From Physella acuta (Eukaryota; Mollusca; Gastropoda; Physidae), in NCBI RefSeq assembly GCF_028476545.1, contig NW_026732287.1, forward strand, positions 1-64,000: DNA of 64,000 nt. Direction: 5' to 3'. The translations under genes were made by a program, and so were the position numbers. Positions 1-12,369 of this stretch are shown one piece after another; position 1 is the stretch's first letter, and every line of letters begins with the position of its first letter. The notes beneath the pieces were generated by a model. The model was not told the DNA's origin and searched no databases. It saw only the letters and a list, made by a program, of their open reading frames with translations.

Positions 1-45
1 CTCAACGGGCCATTTTTCTCGTCTAACAATAATAATACTAATAAC

Positions 46-745
<700 letters not shown>

Positions 746-1127
746 TCTGACTCCCCCCCCCCCTTTTTACCTCCCACCCCTCTGTCACACATCTTCACAA
801 AAAGCAAGACCCCCATAAAATGACGTCACACTCAGCCTACACCCCCCCCCTCTCAAAATTGCAGTTGAATTTTTTTTTTAAAACATCGATATTTTTCCAA
901 AATCTTGTCAGAACTCTTCAACATAGAGTATTTTAATCAATTCCTATTACAATTTATTAAAACAGTTTTCTAAAACGCGAAATAACGTTCGTTTTCTAAC
1001 ATTTCTTTTTTATAATGCAAAAGTGTGGCGTCGCAACATCTGAATTCCACCCCCCACTCCCTCTCATCACACACCGTCACAAAATTACGCCCCCCCCCCC
1101 TTATTTATGGACGACCCCTAAGTCTCA
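746..1127. mobile_element. MITE-like element, copy A (left end degraded)
   Basis: This segment aligns by eye with 11309-11766 over most of its length. Shared landmarks are acaaaaagc, aaatgacgtcacac, the core aaaacatcgatatttttcc, ttctaaaacgcgaaat, and a right end reading ttatttatggacgaccc. Copy B has both ends and shows they are inverted (gtcattcataaatgacgtca versus gtccataaatgacgtcac read from the other end). Copy A has lost a clear left end. It has no coding capacity, so it is a non-autonomous DNA-transposon-like element; I do not assign a superfamily. Runs of C mark both copies. Confidence 0.6.
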
Positions 1128-1344
1128 GTTGTTCCAAACAAAAGTAGGCAATACAACAATGGCGTCACATGAAAGCCTCAGACTTGCGTCAGAGGTGCGT
1201 CAGTCAGGTGACTCACCGATGATGACGCCTGTCGTGACGGGCGGCCAGTGGGCGCGGAAGGGAAAGACGATGGCCACAAACCTCTCCACGGAGATGACGG
1301 TCAAGGTCAGGACGCTGGTCGTCACGGCCGTCACTGGAACATAG

Positions 1345-1700
1345 GAGGGGCGTGTTATAGGGGAGGGGCGTGGGGGAGGGCGTGTTATAGGGGCGGGGCG
1401 TGGGCGTGTTATAGGGGTGGGGGAGTGGGGTGTTATAGGGGCGGGGCGTGGGGAGGGGCGTGTATTAGGGGCGTGAAGTGGGGGAGTGGCGTGTTATAGG
1501 GGCGGGGCGTGGGGGAGGGCGTGTTATAGGGGCGGGGCGTGGGGAGGGGCGTGTATTAGGGGCGTGAAGTGGGGGGAGTGGCGTGTTATAGGGGCGGGGC
1601 GTGGGGGAGGGGCGTGTTATAGGGGCGGGAAGTGGGGGAGGGGCGTATTATAGGGGTGGGAAGTGGGGGGAGGGGCGCTTTATAGGGGCGGGGGTGGGGT
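1345..1700. repeat. GC-rich minisatellite in the intron of the receptor at 1754-2105
   Basis: Imperfect units built from ggggcgtgttatagggg and cggggcgtgggggag, with higher-order shuffling. It lies 50 to 400 bases inside the intron that follows the receptor exon on the minus strand. Open frames through it in both directions are by-products of the repeat. Confidence 0.9.
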
Positions 1701-1753
1701 GGGCGAAAGGTAAGGGTGCGATGATGTGACATGTGACGTGAGACGACACCTAC

Positions 1754-2105
1754 CCTGTGCGAACGTGGAGAAGATGCACATGAAGTAGCCAAAGGGCCAG
1801 TTGTTTGAGATCTGGTTGCCCAGGTGCACCCACATGCAGAACATGCCCACCAAGAGGTCACTGACCGCCAGGTTCAGGATGAAGACGTTGGTCGTTGTCC
1901 TCATCTTACGGTTGAGCAGGATGATGAGAATGACGATGAAATTGCCCACGAGGTCCACCAGCATGGCCAACACGTAGAAGGTGATCTTCAGGGCCACCTC
2001 GGTCACGGCCATCTCAGGGAACTCAGGGGCGTCGTACTCGATGGTCAGGGAGGAGTTGAAGGTCTGGACGACAGGCGCCCCGGGGGTGCATGTCAAGTTC
2101 ACCAT
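1754..2105 (-). CDS. Neuropeptide-type class A GPCR, first coding exon (partial gene)
   Basis: The exon encodes about 117 residues: an extracellular N-terminus with two N-glycosylation sequons (NLT at 3, NSS at 17), TM1 (about 37-63, with the conserved Asn in LVGNF) and TM2 (about 74-96, with the class A motif NLAVSDL). Then come the extracellular loop 1 signature WPFG and the conserved Cys at the top of TM3. The frame leaves coding sense after FSTFAQ, where a donor (exon ending in G, then GTAGGT) fits, giving intron phase 1. The ATG at 2105 opens the frame and precedes a plausible short ectodomain. The remaining helices must lie left of the window, because I find no second exon in 1-1753. 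NLAVSDL plus WPFG is typical of peptide-activated rhodopsin-like receptors (the NPFF, orexin or trissin receptor neighbourhood). The exact ligand class cannot be read from one exon. Confidence 0.85.
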
Positions 2106-2129
2106 CTCAGGTCTGCTCGCCCGCTAGTC

Positions 2130-2208
2130 GCTCGTCTGCTGGTAGCCACTTGTCTGCTGGTAGCCACTTGTCTGCTGGTAGCCACTTGTCTGCTGGTAGC
2201 CACTTGCT
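2130..2208. repeat. 18-bp repeat, about 4 copies
   Basis: Unit tagccacttgtctgctgg, four near-perfect copies just upstream of the start codon of the receptor exon, probably in its 5' UTR or promoter. Confidence 0.9.
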
Positions 2209-2295
2209 TAACAACGATATTTAAAACGGTCACATATAGACGTTCTGTGAAGGAAAAGTCGTCGAGACAGGAGAGAAAGTTTATAATAACATAAT

Positions 2296-3331
2296 GTTAT
2301 GTATGTTATATATATATATTATATATGTTATAATTTATATGTTATATATGTTATATATGTTATATATGCTATGTATGTTATATATGTTATATATGTTGTA
2401 TATGTTATATATATGTTATACATGTTATATATGTTATACATGTTATATATGTTATATATGTTATATATGTTTGTATATGTTATATATGTTATATATGTTA
2501 TATATGTTATATATGTTATATATGTTATATATGTTATATATGTTATATATGTTACATATGTTATATATGTTATATATGTTATATATGTTATATATGTTAT
2601 ATATATTATATATGTTTGTTATATGATGTTATATGATGTTATATATGATGTTATATATGATGTTATATATGATGTTATATATGATGTTATATATGATGTT
2701 ATATATGATGTTATATATGATGTTATATATGATGTTATATATGATGTTATATATGATGTTATATATGATGTTATATATGATGTTATATATGATGTTATAT
2801 ATGATGTTATATATGATGTTATATATGATGTTATATATGATGTTATATATGATGTTATATATGATGTTATATATGATGTTATATATGATGTTATATATGA
2901 TGTTATATATGATGTTATATATGATGTTATATATGATGTTATATATGATGTTATATATGATGTTATATATGATGTTATATATGATGTTATATATGATGTT
3001 ATATATGATGTTATATATGATGTTATATATGATGTTATATATGATGTTATATATGATGTTATATATGATGTTATATATGATGTTATATATGATGTTATAT
3101 ATGATGTTATATATGATGTTATATATGATGTTATATATGATGTTATATATGATGTTATTTATGATGTTATTTATGATGTTATTTATGATGTTATTTATGA
3201 TGATATTTATGATGTTATATATGTTAAATAAGTTATATATGTTATATATGTTTGTTGTATATGTTTGTTATATATGTTTGTTATATATGTTATATATGTT
3301 ATATATGTTATATATGTTACATGTGTTCAAA
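2296..3331. repeat. AT-rich 9-bp and 12-bp nested satellite
   Basis: Flanks (about 2300-2620 and 3220-3325) repeat the 9-mer gttatatat. The centre (about 2633-3215) repeats the 12-mer gatgttatatat with almost no variation until the last few copies change to gatgttatttat. The 12-mer looks like the 9-mer with a three-base insertion that was then amplified. Because both units are multiples of three, frames of 110, 233 and 310 codons stay open; they are artefacts. Confidence 0.95.
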
Positions 3332-4228
3332 TGAACGAAGAAAGATGGATGGTTAATAAATTTAAAATATCTTACAAAATGTAAAGCTGGAGTTAGCTCC
3401 CCTTAACTTCCCATAGAACTTTCTAGATTGAGATAACACGTCCTGTGTAATCGGGCTAAAGAAAAAAACTTAAAATGGGGGCAACTTTGGGTCTCATATT
3501 CCTAGAAAAAAAAACTGATTTATTCAAATACATTTTCTGAGGAAACAGAAAAGAATAAGTTCCCCCCCCCCCCCCCCTGCTTACATGAAATCGAGTAAAT
3601 TCTAATCCACACCATTTTAAGACGATTGTACCTGGACCAGAGCCTTGAAATACCGCGAGAGTTATCATACAGCGATCACACAGTACAGATACCCAGCGAA
3701 ATCTAATATCAATCTTATTTTGTACGGGCATACACCAGAATGTTCGAGAACCAGAGAACAGTCAATCCATGACGTCATGATCATCTAGGGAAAATAATTG
3801 CCACTTTTAATTAACATGGACCTTCATTGGTTTCAGTTGAATGTACAATACCAGGCTACCTGTGCACATTTTTTCCCCACGTTTTCTTTAACTTGCTTTC
3901 GCGTCTTTCCAATCAAATCTTTCGATCGAAATTTCGGGCACTTCCCAGTTAGCTAGCGCGCTGAAATTTTCAGGGAAGCTTTGTTTCCGATGACAATAGA
4001 ATATTCAATTGTTATTATTACTAAATTGATCCATGGAAACATTTTATTGATCATTTTAGACCGCTATATAATTGTACAAAAACGTGGGGGGAAAAGGGAT
4101 ATAACCCAGTAATTGTAATTTGATGAAAACAAGGTTCGGTACTCTCCCTCTTTTTGCTTACTGAGTAGTTGTCACGCGGTGTTTGTGTACAAACAACCAG
4201 AACGTAACAACTGGTGGCCAGTATGGGG
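3332..4228. other. Non-genic spacer with a dispersed-repeat fragment
   Basis: No gene seen. A poly-C run sits near 3561-3578. The stretch about 3895-4010 (ending ttccgatgacaatagaat) resembles a repeat module also met at 18375-18480 and, inverted, at 61560-61660. Confidence 0.5.
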
Positions 4229-4335
4229 GAGACGATATGGTCGAGTGGTTGGGCACACGATTGCTAACCCACTCGACACGGGTTCAAGGCACGTGTTTTT
4301 TACGAGTTGTCTTCGTTTTACCCAAAAAAAAAGTG
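4229..4335 (+). mobile_element. tRNA-Ser-derived SINE-like element
   Basis: The head reads like a tRNA-Ser: gacgatatggtcgagtggtt (box A region), the anticodon loop ttgctaa with GCT, and a box B gggttcaaggc about 40 bases on. It lacks a proper acceptor stem and variable arm, and it runs into cttcgttttaccc and an A-rich tract. It is therefore better read as a SINE head or retro-pseudogene than as a functional tRNA gene. Confidence 0.5.
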
Positions 4336-4409
4336 AATGCGAAAAGATAAAATCGATAGCAAGATTTTAAAGCAAACAAACAGACAAAGACTAAAAAGTA
4401 GAAAATAAT

Positions 4410-4778
4410 TATCATTAAAAAAGTTTTAAAAAACCCACGTTTTCTGATTGAACTAAAAAGTAGAAAATAAATGCTATACATCACAATAATGCAAGCGATC
4501 ACTCTACTATAAGCGATGAAAAACGTGGGGCGCCGTGATTTTCTTACAGTTTCTAATACTGTTGACTCTCTACAGGCTCCCTAATAAAAGTCAATAGTAT
4601 TATATAATCAATAGTAATATAACGTTTACATCATATATTAACAATGACCGATAAAAAACTTTTACTTCGGCGCCCCACGTTTTTCATCGCTTGCATTATT
4701 GTGATGTATATCATTTATTTTCTACTTTTTAGTTCAATCAGAAAACGTGGGTTTTTAAAAACTTTTTTAATGATAACT
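4410..4778. repeat. Long inverted repeat (foldback) with about 134-bp loop
   Basis: The left arm about 4410-4534 and the right arm about 4669-4778 are near-perfect reverse complements, including aaacccacgttttctgattg, tagaaaataaatg, atacatcacaataatgcaag and aaaacgtggggcgcc. The left arm carries about 18 extra bases near its inner end, a local duplication of the aagcgat segment. There is no coding content. It is probably a foldback or MITE-type element. Confidence 0.85.
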
Positions 4779-5627
4779 ATTGTATGATCCATACGACGAT
4801 TGTCAAGAGAAGTAACTCTGGCTCAACTATTTGAATGATAGATCAGAAGTGAATGCCACTATAGCAGTCACGTGATGCATGTCAGCGTGACCGTTTGACA
4901 GACGACACCACGTGATCGCCCCCTGAGATTGAAGAACAAAAGAAGCAGACGATAAACTCACGCGCCAATAGTGTGACGTCATTCTCAGGTGGATGTGTCA
5001 ACTAATCAAGTCGTCGGTCTAGAAAGTAATCAAGTCATCGTCGGAATTAATTATCTTGTTGTTCAATTTATGTTAATTAATCTTCATATTTTGTTAAAAA
5101 AAATCTTTTTTTCCAGAATTTGTTTCCAAATTTTGCTTAGAACTAAAGTCAGTATACAAAAATAAAAATAACGCGCTATTGGTAGAGATCTTTGGTCGTT
5201 GAAGTTTTGGTCGCTCATAAAATATTGACACATTTTTAGCGCCCGACACTTTAACTATTAGATCTCAATTTGTATAAAGAAAAAACAATTTGTTATGTAA
5301 CTAAACATTCCACCAGCGTTTAATGTAACTTCTCTTTCGGTTTAGAGTAAACTAAAATTAAAATTTTCGCAAAGTTCAGCTTTAATAGTACAAGGGCTTT
5401 AATTTTTAAAAATTCTTCTGGCGAATCTTCTTTTTAATTAGGAATTATCTTGGTCAAGGCCATGTCCATAGTTTTAGACAAAGTTTAACAAAGGGAGCTA
5501 ATTAAGTCTGGAACAGCAGCTCGTATCTTGATTTAAAAAGCATTTTATTTTAACACCAGCATTCACTTAACATGACTAGAATCCTAAACCATAACTTGAA
5601 CCACACCATTCATCTTATCGCATCCAA
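4779..5627. other. Non-genic AT-rich spacer
   Basis: No gene seen. The part near 5170-5250 (gcgctattgg, gctcataaaatatt, acatttttagcgccc) weakly resembles the centre of the foldback elements at 11.9 and 13.1 kb. Confidence 0.5.
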
Positions 5628-5826
5628 TCCTAACCCCAATCCTAACCCTAACCCCAAACCTAACCCTAACCCTAACCCCAAACCTAACCCTAACCCTAAC
5701 CCCCAACCCCAACCCCAACCCCAACCCCAACCCCCAACCCCAACCCCTAACCCTAACCGTAACCCTAACCCTAATCCTAATCCTAATCCTAATCCTAACC
5801 CATCCCTAACCCATCCCTAACCCTAA
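5628..5826. repeat. Interstitial telomere-like repeat
   Basis: About 200 bases of degenerate cctaac hexamers on this strand, which is the TTAGGG animal telomere motif on the other strand. Blocks of ccccaa and cctaat variants are mixed in. Flanking DNA on both sides is ordinary, so this is internal rather than a chromosome end. Confidence 0.85.
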
Positions 5827-5929
5827 TCTAACGCGAAACTTTAAAAGATAGTTGCATGAGGTGCTGATGACGTATTTTACTTGCGAGTCAAATACACATT
5901 TAACGCCATAACATTCAATCAATTAGAAA

Positions 5930-6336
5930 CATCAGATAACATCACATTGAAACATCACATTGAAACATCACATAACATCACAATGAAATATCACATAGAA
6001 ACATCACATAACATCACATAGAAACATCACATAGAAACATCACATTGAAACATCATATAACATCACATAGAAACATCATATAACATCACATTGAAACATC
6101 ATATAACATCACATTGAAACATCATATAACATCACATTGAAACATCACATAGAAACATCACATAACATCACATAGAAACATCACATAGAAACATCATATA
6201 ACATCACATAGAAACATCATACAACATCACATAGAAACATCACATAGAAACATCACATAGAAACATCACATAGAAACATCATATAACATCACATAGAAAC
6301 ATCATATAACATCACATAGAAACATCACATCAAAGC
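5930..6336. repeat. Minisatellite, acatcacata/gaaacatcacat units
   Basis: Alternating short units (acatcacata, acatcatata, gaaacatcacat) of 10-13 bases, forming longer mixed periods. No coding content. Confidence 0.9.
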
Positions 6337-6375
6337 TATCTTAAAAAGATCATAAAATTGATGGATAAAAATAAA

Positions 6376-8793
6376 AAAAGCCCACCTAACACAAGCCCAC
6401 CTAACACAAGCCCACCTAACACAAGCCCACCCAACACAAGCCCACCTAACACAAGCCCACCTAACACAAGCCCACCTAACACAAGCCCACCTAACACAAG
6501 CCCACCTAACACAAGCCCACCCAACACAAGCCCACCTAACACAAGCCCACCTAACACAAGCCCACCTAACACAAGCCCACCTAACTAACACAAGCCCACC
6601 TAACTAACACAAGCCCACCTAACTAACACAAGCCCACCTAACCAACACAAGCCCACCTAACCAACACAAGCCCACCTAACCAACACAAGCCCACCTAACA
6701 CAAGCCCACCTAACACAAGCCCACCTAACACAATCCCATCTAACACAAGCCCACCTAACTAACACAAGCCCACCTAACTAACACAAGCCCACCTAACTAA
6801 CACAAGCCCACCTAACACAAGCCCACCTAACACAAGCCCACCTAACCAACACAAGCCCACCTAACCAACACAAGCCCACCTAACACAAGCCCACCTAACC
6901 AACACAAGCCCACCTAACTAACACAAGCCCACCTAACACAAGCCCACATAACCAACATAAGCCCACCTAACTAACACAAGCCCACCTAACACAAGCCCAC
7001 CTAACACAAGCCCACCTAACTAACACAAGCCCACCTAACTAACACAAGCCCACCTAACTAACACAAGCCCATCTAACACAAGCCCACCTAACCAACACAA
7101 GCCCACCTAACCAACACAAGCCCACCTAACACAAGCCTACCTAACCAACACAAGCCCAACTAACACAAGCCCGCCTAACACAAGCCCACCTAACCAACAC
7201 AAGCCTACCTAACCAACACAAGCCCACCTAACTAACACAAGCCCACCTAACACAAGCCCACCTAACCAACATAAGCCCACCTAACTAACACAAGCCCACC
7301 TAACACAAGCCCACCTAACTAACACAAGCCCACCTAACTAACACAAGCCCACCTAACTAACACAAGCCCACCTAACTAACACAAGCCCACCTAACACAAG
7401 CCCACCTAACCAACACAAGCCCACCTAACCAACACAAGCCCACCTAACACACGCCTACCTAACCAACACAAGCCCAACTAACACAAGCCCACCTAACACA
7501 AGCCCACCTAACACAAGCCCACCTAACACAAGCCCACCTAACACAAGCCCACCTTACCAACACAAGCCCACCTAACTAACACAAGCCCACCTAACACAAG
7601 CCCACCTAACCAACACAAGCCCACCTAACCAACATAAGCCCACCTAACTAACACAAGCCCACCTAACCAACACAAGCCCACCTAACCAACACAAGCCCAC
7701 CTAACCAACACAAGCCCACCTAACCAACACAAGCCTACCTAACCAACACAAGCCCACCTAACACAAGCCCACCTAACACAAGCCCACCTAACACAAGCCC
7801 ACCTAACACAAGCCCAACTAACACAAGCCCACCTAACCAACACAAGCCCACCTAACCAACACAAGCCCACCTAAACAACACAAGCCCACCTAACCAACAC
7901 AAGCCCACCTAACACAAGCCCACCTAACCAACACAAGCCCACCTAACACAAGCCCACCTAACCAACATAAGCCCACCTAACTAACACAAGCCCACCTAAC
8001 ACAAGCCCACCTAACCAACACAAGCCCACCTAACCAACACAAGCCCACCTAACACAAGCCCACCTAACACAAGCCCACCTAACCAACACAAGCCCACCTA
8101 ACCAACACAAGCCCACCTAACCAACACAAGCCCACCTAACCAACACAAGCCCACCAAACACAAGCCCACCTAACCAACACAAGCCCACCTAACCAACACA
8201 AGCCCACCTAACCAACACAAGCCCACCTAACCAACACAAGCCCACCTAACCAACACAAGCCCACCTAACCAACACAAGCCCACCTAACACAAGCCCACCT
8301 AACCAACATAAGCCCACCTAACCAACACAAGCCCACCTAACCAACACAAGCCCACCTAACCAACACAAGCCTACCTAACCAACACAAGCCCACCTAACGC
8401 AAGCCCACCTAACCAACATAAGCCCACCTAACACAAGCCCACCTAACACAAGCCCACCTAACTAACACAAGCCCACCTAACACAAGCCCACCTAACCAAC
8501 ACAAGCCCACCTAACCAACACAAGCCCACCTAACCAACACAAGCCCACCTAATACAAGCCCACCTAACCAACATAAGCCCACCTAACCAACACAAGCCCA
8601 CCTAACCAACACAAGCCCACCTAACCAACACAAGCCTACCTAACCAACACAAGCCCACCTAACGCAAGCCCACCTAACCAACACAAGCCCACCTAACACA
8701 AGCCCACCTAACTAACACAAGCCCACCTAACACAAGCCCACCTAACCAACACAAGCCCACCTAACCAACACAAGCCCACCTAACCAACACAAG
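6376..8793. repeat. 2.4-kb composite satellite of 15- and 19-bp units
   Basis: The basic unit is acaagcccacctaac (15 bp). A longer form inserts ccaac or ctaac to give 19 bp. Both forms are interspersed along the array in recurring blocks, so there is partial higher-order structure. The first part is pure 15-mer and therefore open in three frames (76-88 codons); these frames are not genes. Confidence 0.95.
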
Positions 8794-8956
8794 CCTATTT
8801 TCTGGGATTACATCAGAAAATCTGGCAAAAATCCAAGATCAAAATTTTAATAACAAAGCCTCTACGTGGAGCCGGAAAATACCGGCTAAATTTCCGGCAC
8901 CGGAAGTTCTCTTGTTTCTGATGCCTGGGTGGATTTTTCTTTGAGTGAAAATAGTG

Positions 8957-9108
8957 TGTGTGTGTGTGTATGTGTGAGTGTGTGTGTGTATGTGTGTATG
9001 TGTGTGTGTGTGTGTGAGAGAGAGAATGTGTGTCTGTGTGTATGTGTGAGTGTGTGTGTGTGTGTGTGAATGTGTGTGAGTGTGTGTATGTGTTGTGAGT
9101 GAGTGTCT
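8957..9108. repeat. TG microsatellite
   Basis: Imperfect (tg)n with ta, ga and short gagaga interruptions. Confidence 0.95.
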
Positions 9109-9147
9109 TATAATGTGTCTGCGTCTTGATGTTGAATTAAAATCTCA

Positions 9148-9312
9148 AGTATGTATCACCAGCATGTATCACCAGAATGTATCACCAGCATGTATCACCA
9201 GAATGTATCACCAGAATGTATCACCAGAATGTATCACCAGAATGTATCACCAGAATGTATCACCAGCATGTATCACCAGCATGTATCACCAGAATGTATC
9301 ACACAGAATGCT
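9148..9312. repeat. 13-bp minisatellite
   Basis: Unit atgtatcaccaga or atgtatcaccagc, about 12 copies. Frames of 62-80 codons here are repeat artefacts. Confidence 0.95.
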
Positions 9313-9407
9313 GGTTGGATAAAACATCACAAAGACAAAAAATGATGTCCCATGATGTTTGCTGAAAAAGTTTGAGTGTTCTGAGAATTTGTGACATTTG
9401 AAGCAGG

Positions 9408-9530
9408 AGCTCAGATAGGTGGATAGACAGGTGGACAGACAGGTGAACAGACAGGTGGATAGGCAGGTGGATAGGCAGGTGGATAGGCAGGTGGATAGGC
9501 AGGTGGACATACAGGTGGACACACAATAGA
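9408..9530. repeat. 12-bp minisatellite
   Basis: Unit ataggcaggtgg with acagacaggtgg variants, about 10 copies. Confidence 0.9.
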
Positions 9531-10265
9531 AGTGTGATTGGCTTGTTGACAAATAAAACGACAGCCACAAAAATGCCGACGGATGAAATGTCCCACTGTC
9601 CCGGAGATGATTGTGTTCGCTGGGAAGGTTTCAATCTTTTATAACGTTTCTCTGATTACATCACTCAGATTTATTTTTACCCCCATTGTTTTCCTTGTTT
9701 ACCCGAGGTAACTCATGGCAACGCCAATGTCTGTTTACCAGATGCAAGGGAAGCTATCAGTGTTAACAATGAAATTGTCGTTCCTTACCACTATACAAGT
9801 ATAGAGTATCTGATTCAACTGGTGATGCTAGTCAACATTTTGTTCATGTTTGTTACGGATTGCATGTGTATGGTGCTATAGACGTGATGAGTGCAGTGGT
9901 ATAAATGCCATGTATATGCGATAGATATCATGTGTATGGTGCTATAGGTGTCATGTTGGTAATCAATGAACGGGCAACATCATCAAGGGCCAATATCATG
10001 GAAATCAAACATAGAGTATTTTTCTTTAGGTTTTATATTTGCCGTCTGGAAACAGTTGATGACGTCACGTACAGGAGCAGCACCAAAGATGGCGTCTTAT
10101 GTTCGACACAAAGTTTGACATGTGACGCTAAAAATGTAACATCCTTTTTCAAATCCCACAATGTTTCTCACTTAATCTCAGGTTGTTATTGATAATCTTA
10201 CAAAAATCTCGCGTCTTAATCAGGCGGTCGATTGTGTTTAGCCGTCACAACATCACGGCTTATCT
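9531..10265. other. Non-genic spacer
   Basis: No gene recognised. A partial direct repeat built on catgtgtatggtgctata lies at 9860-9960. A 95-codon frame at 9905-10192 shows no family signature. Confidence 0.5.
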
Positions 10266-10271
10266 TCTTCA

Positions 10272-10628
10272 ATTACACGACTAGACTTTTAGACACTTAC
10301 ACGACTAGACTTTTAGACACTTACACGACTAGACTTTTAGACACTTACACGACTAGACTTTTAGACACTTACACGACTAGACTTTTAGACACTTACACGA
10401 CTAGACTTTTAGACACTTACATGACTAGACTTTTAGATTGGACACTTACATGACTAGACTTTTAGATTGGACACTTACATGACTAGACACTTACACGACT
10501 AAACTTTTAGACACTTACTTGACTAGACTTTTAGACACTTATATGACTAGACTTTTAGATTAGACACTTACATGACTAAACTTCTAGACACTTATATGAC
10601 TAGACTTTTAGATTGGACACTTACCTAA
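10272..10628. repeat. 24-bp minisatellite
   Basis: Unit of 24 bases (acgactagacttttag followed by acacttac). The first copies are perfect; the later ones diverge, with an inserted attgg. Confidence 0.95.
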
Positions 10629-11130
10629 AATCATATCGTTTTGTGTCTTAGCACATCAACAAAATCAGCAAACCAACAAATTAAATGTATACAAAACATC
10701 GCACGTTATAAATAAATTTAAAATCTGTATTCTTAAAAACAAAAAATTGTATACATATTGACCAACGAAAGATAATCTCGATCAATGTATCATTTTTTAC
10801 CGTTTATACCTGTTAATTGAATACAAAATAATTCCTTTTTGTCTGAGGCTAGCCATGCACCTACATTGTTAACCTCTAACATCGTAGTGGCGTCTAAACG
10901 ATCACAACAGTCGGTGTCAGTGTGTACGCTCGTACAAAAACACATACAAACACACATATAAACACACAGCACACAGACAAATGAATTAGGACGCTAATGA
11001 GACACAATTGCCGGTTGGTCGCGTCAATAAATCCTGGCACCAACATGGCGCTCAGGATATCCTGGGTCACGTGATCTGGGTCCATTAGTCCGATAAACTA
11101 AAAAGTTTAACACTCCTTAAACTATTGACA
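10629..11130. other. Non-genic spacer
   Basis: No gene seen; short open frames on the minus strand lack recognisable features. Confidence 0.5.
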
Positions 11131-11308
11131 CAAACACAGGCTAGTCTAAGTACTAACACAGACTATAAGCTACACACTGATACAATCTACACACATAAGC
11201 TACACACTGATACAATCTACACACATAAGCTACACACTGATACAATCTACACACAAAAAGTTACACACTGATACAATCTACACATATAAGCTACACACTG
11301 ACATAAGG
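11131..11308. repeat. 30-bp minisatellite
   Basis: About five copies of a 30-base unit containing ctacacactgatacaatct, ending directly at the MITE copy B. Confidence 0.9.
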
Positions 11309-11766
11309 GGGGGGGGGGGGTCATTCATAAATGACGTCACGCTTTTTTTGGACGATTTTTTACCTTCCCCCATCCCCTACGTCACACGTCGTCACAAAAA
11401 GCCACACCCCCCCCCCCGCCTAAAATGACGTCACACCTCAACCTGCAACCCCCCCCCCCCCCCTCAAAATTGCTGTTGAATTTTTCTTAAAACATCGATA
11501 TTTTTCCAAAATCGTGTCTGAACTCTGTCAACTTAGAGTATTTTGATCAATTCCCATTACAATTTATTAAAACCGTTTTCTAAAACGCGAAATAGCGACT
11601 AAAACTCGTTTTCTAACATTGCTTTTTTATAATGCAAAAAAGTGACGTCACACCATCTGAACCCCCCCCCCCCCCCCCCACTCCTCTCCCTCATCACACA
11701 CCGTCACAAAATTATGCCCCCCTCCCCCCTACGAGTGTGACGTCATTTATGGACCACCACTAAGCT
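11309..11766. mobile_element. MITE-like element, copy B (both ends present)
   Basis: The left end is a G run then gtcattcataaatgacgtca. The right end read from the opposite strand is gtggtccataaatgacgtca, so the termini are imperfect inverted repeats with the palindrome tgacgtca. The body matches copy A at 746-1127. There is no open frame of note. TAAG follows the right end in both copies and also abuts the left end here. That could be a short target duplication or part of the terminus; I cannot decide. Confidence 0.65.
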
Positions 11767-11799
11767 ACATAAGGACTAGAACTGTATAGTGAGCTCATA

Positions 11800-12110
11800 T
11801 AGATTTGTAATAAACGGGTGGACAATAACACTCAAAATTAGAAAATAAAAAAATATTTAAAAAAAACTATAGCTACAAAACGTGTGGACAATAACACTCA
11901 AAATTAGAAAATAAAACAAATATAAAAAAAAAACTATAGCTCAAGCTTTTAAATGACCTGAAAATAAGAAAATAAAACGAATTTATTTTCTTTAATCAAA
12001 GCGTTTGTGACTAAAATATATAAAAGATCTCATGCGCAACCTAAGCTTTTATTAAAGAAAGTAAATTAGTTTTATTTTCTTATTTTCAGGGCATTTAAAA
12101 CTTGTTGCTT
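11800..12110. mobile_element. Foldback element, copy 1
   Basis: A direct duplication of about 60-70 bases (gtggacaataacactcaaaa, attagaaaataaaa) leads into an inverted repeat. The left arm about 11947-11998 (ctgaaaataagaaaataaaa) pairs with the right arm about 12048-12103 (ttttattttcttattttcag). Between them is a loop of about 50 bases with aaaagatctcatgcg. The same structure recurs at 13018-13230, and a single arm at 63060-63115. Non-autonomous, no coding capacity. Confidence 0.7.
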
Positions 12111-12112
12111 AA

Positions 12113-12262
12113 AGGTTTTCTTACAAGATTTGATTTACTTCACAACGTCTGTTTGTTTGTTTGCTTGTGGCAAATCTTGTAACTCAATTTTGACCGACTT
12201 CTAATGCAGCGATTTCGTTCAAACTTTACAGCTACGTTCCACTTCAATAACAAATCAGTTCT
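12113..12262 (+). repeat. Dispersed repeat module (gcagcgattt family)
   Basis: The segment with tgtttgtttgtttgcttgtg, caaatcttgtaactcaattt and aatgcagcgatttcgttcaa is clearly related to 60205-60350 in the same orientation. Probably the tail of a dispersed retroposon or DNA element; family not identified. Confidence 0.55.
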
Positions 12263-12369
12263 ATTTATTTTTTAAAGTAATCAGATGTTTAATTAGTCAT
12301 TTAAAACTAATTAAACGGTTCCGAAACTAAGTAGAGATAACAAAATTAAACTACTCGATAGATTACTAT

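Noticed and set aside
2296-3334. MMLY/DVIY repeat proteins (110-310 codons)
   Set aside because: Pure product of 9- and 12-base AT-rich repeats.
4229-4335. Functional tRNA-Ser gene
   Set aside because: Box A and box B are present, but the acceptor stem and variable arm do not pair, and an A-rich tail follows.
6376-8793. CRISPR-like array
   Set aside because: Units are contiguous with no unique spacers, and the genome is clearly eukaryotic. The same applies to every other array in the window.
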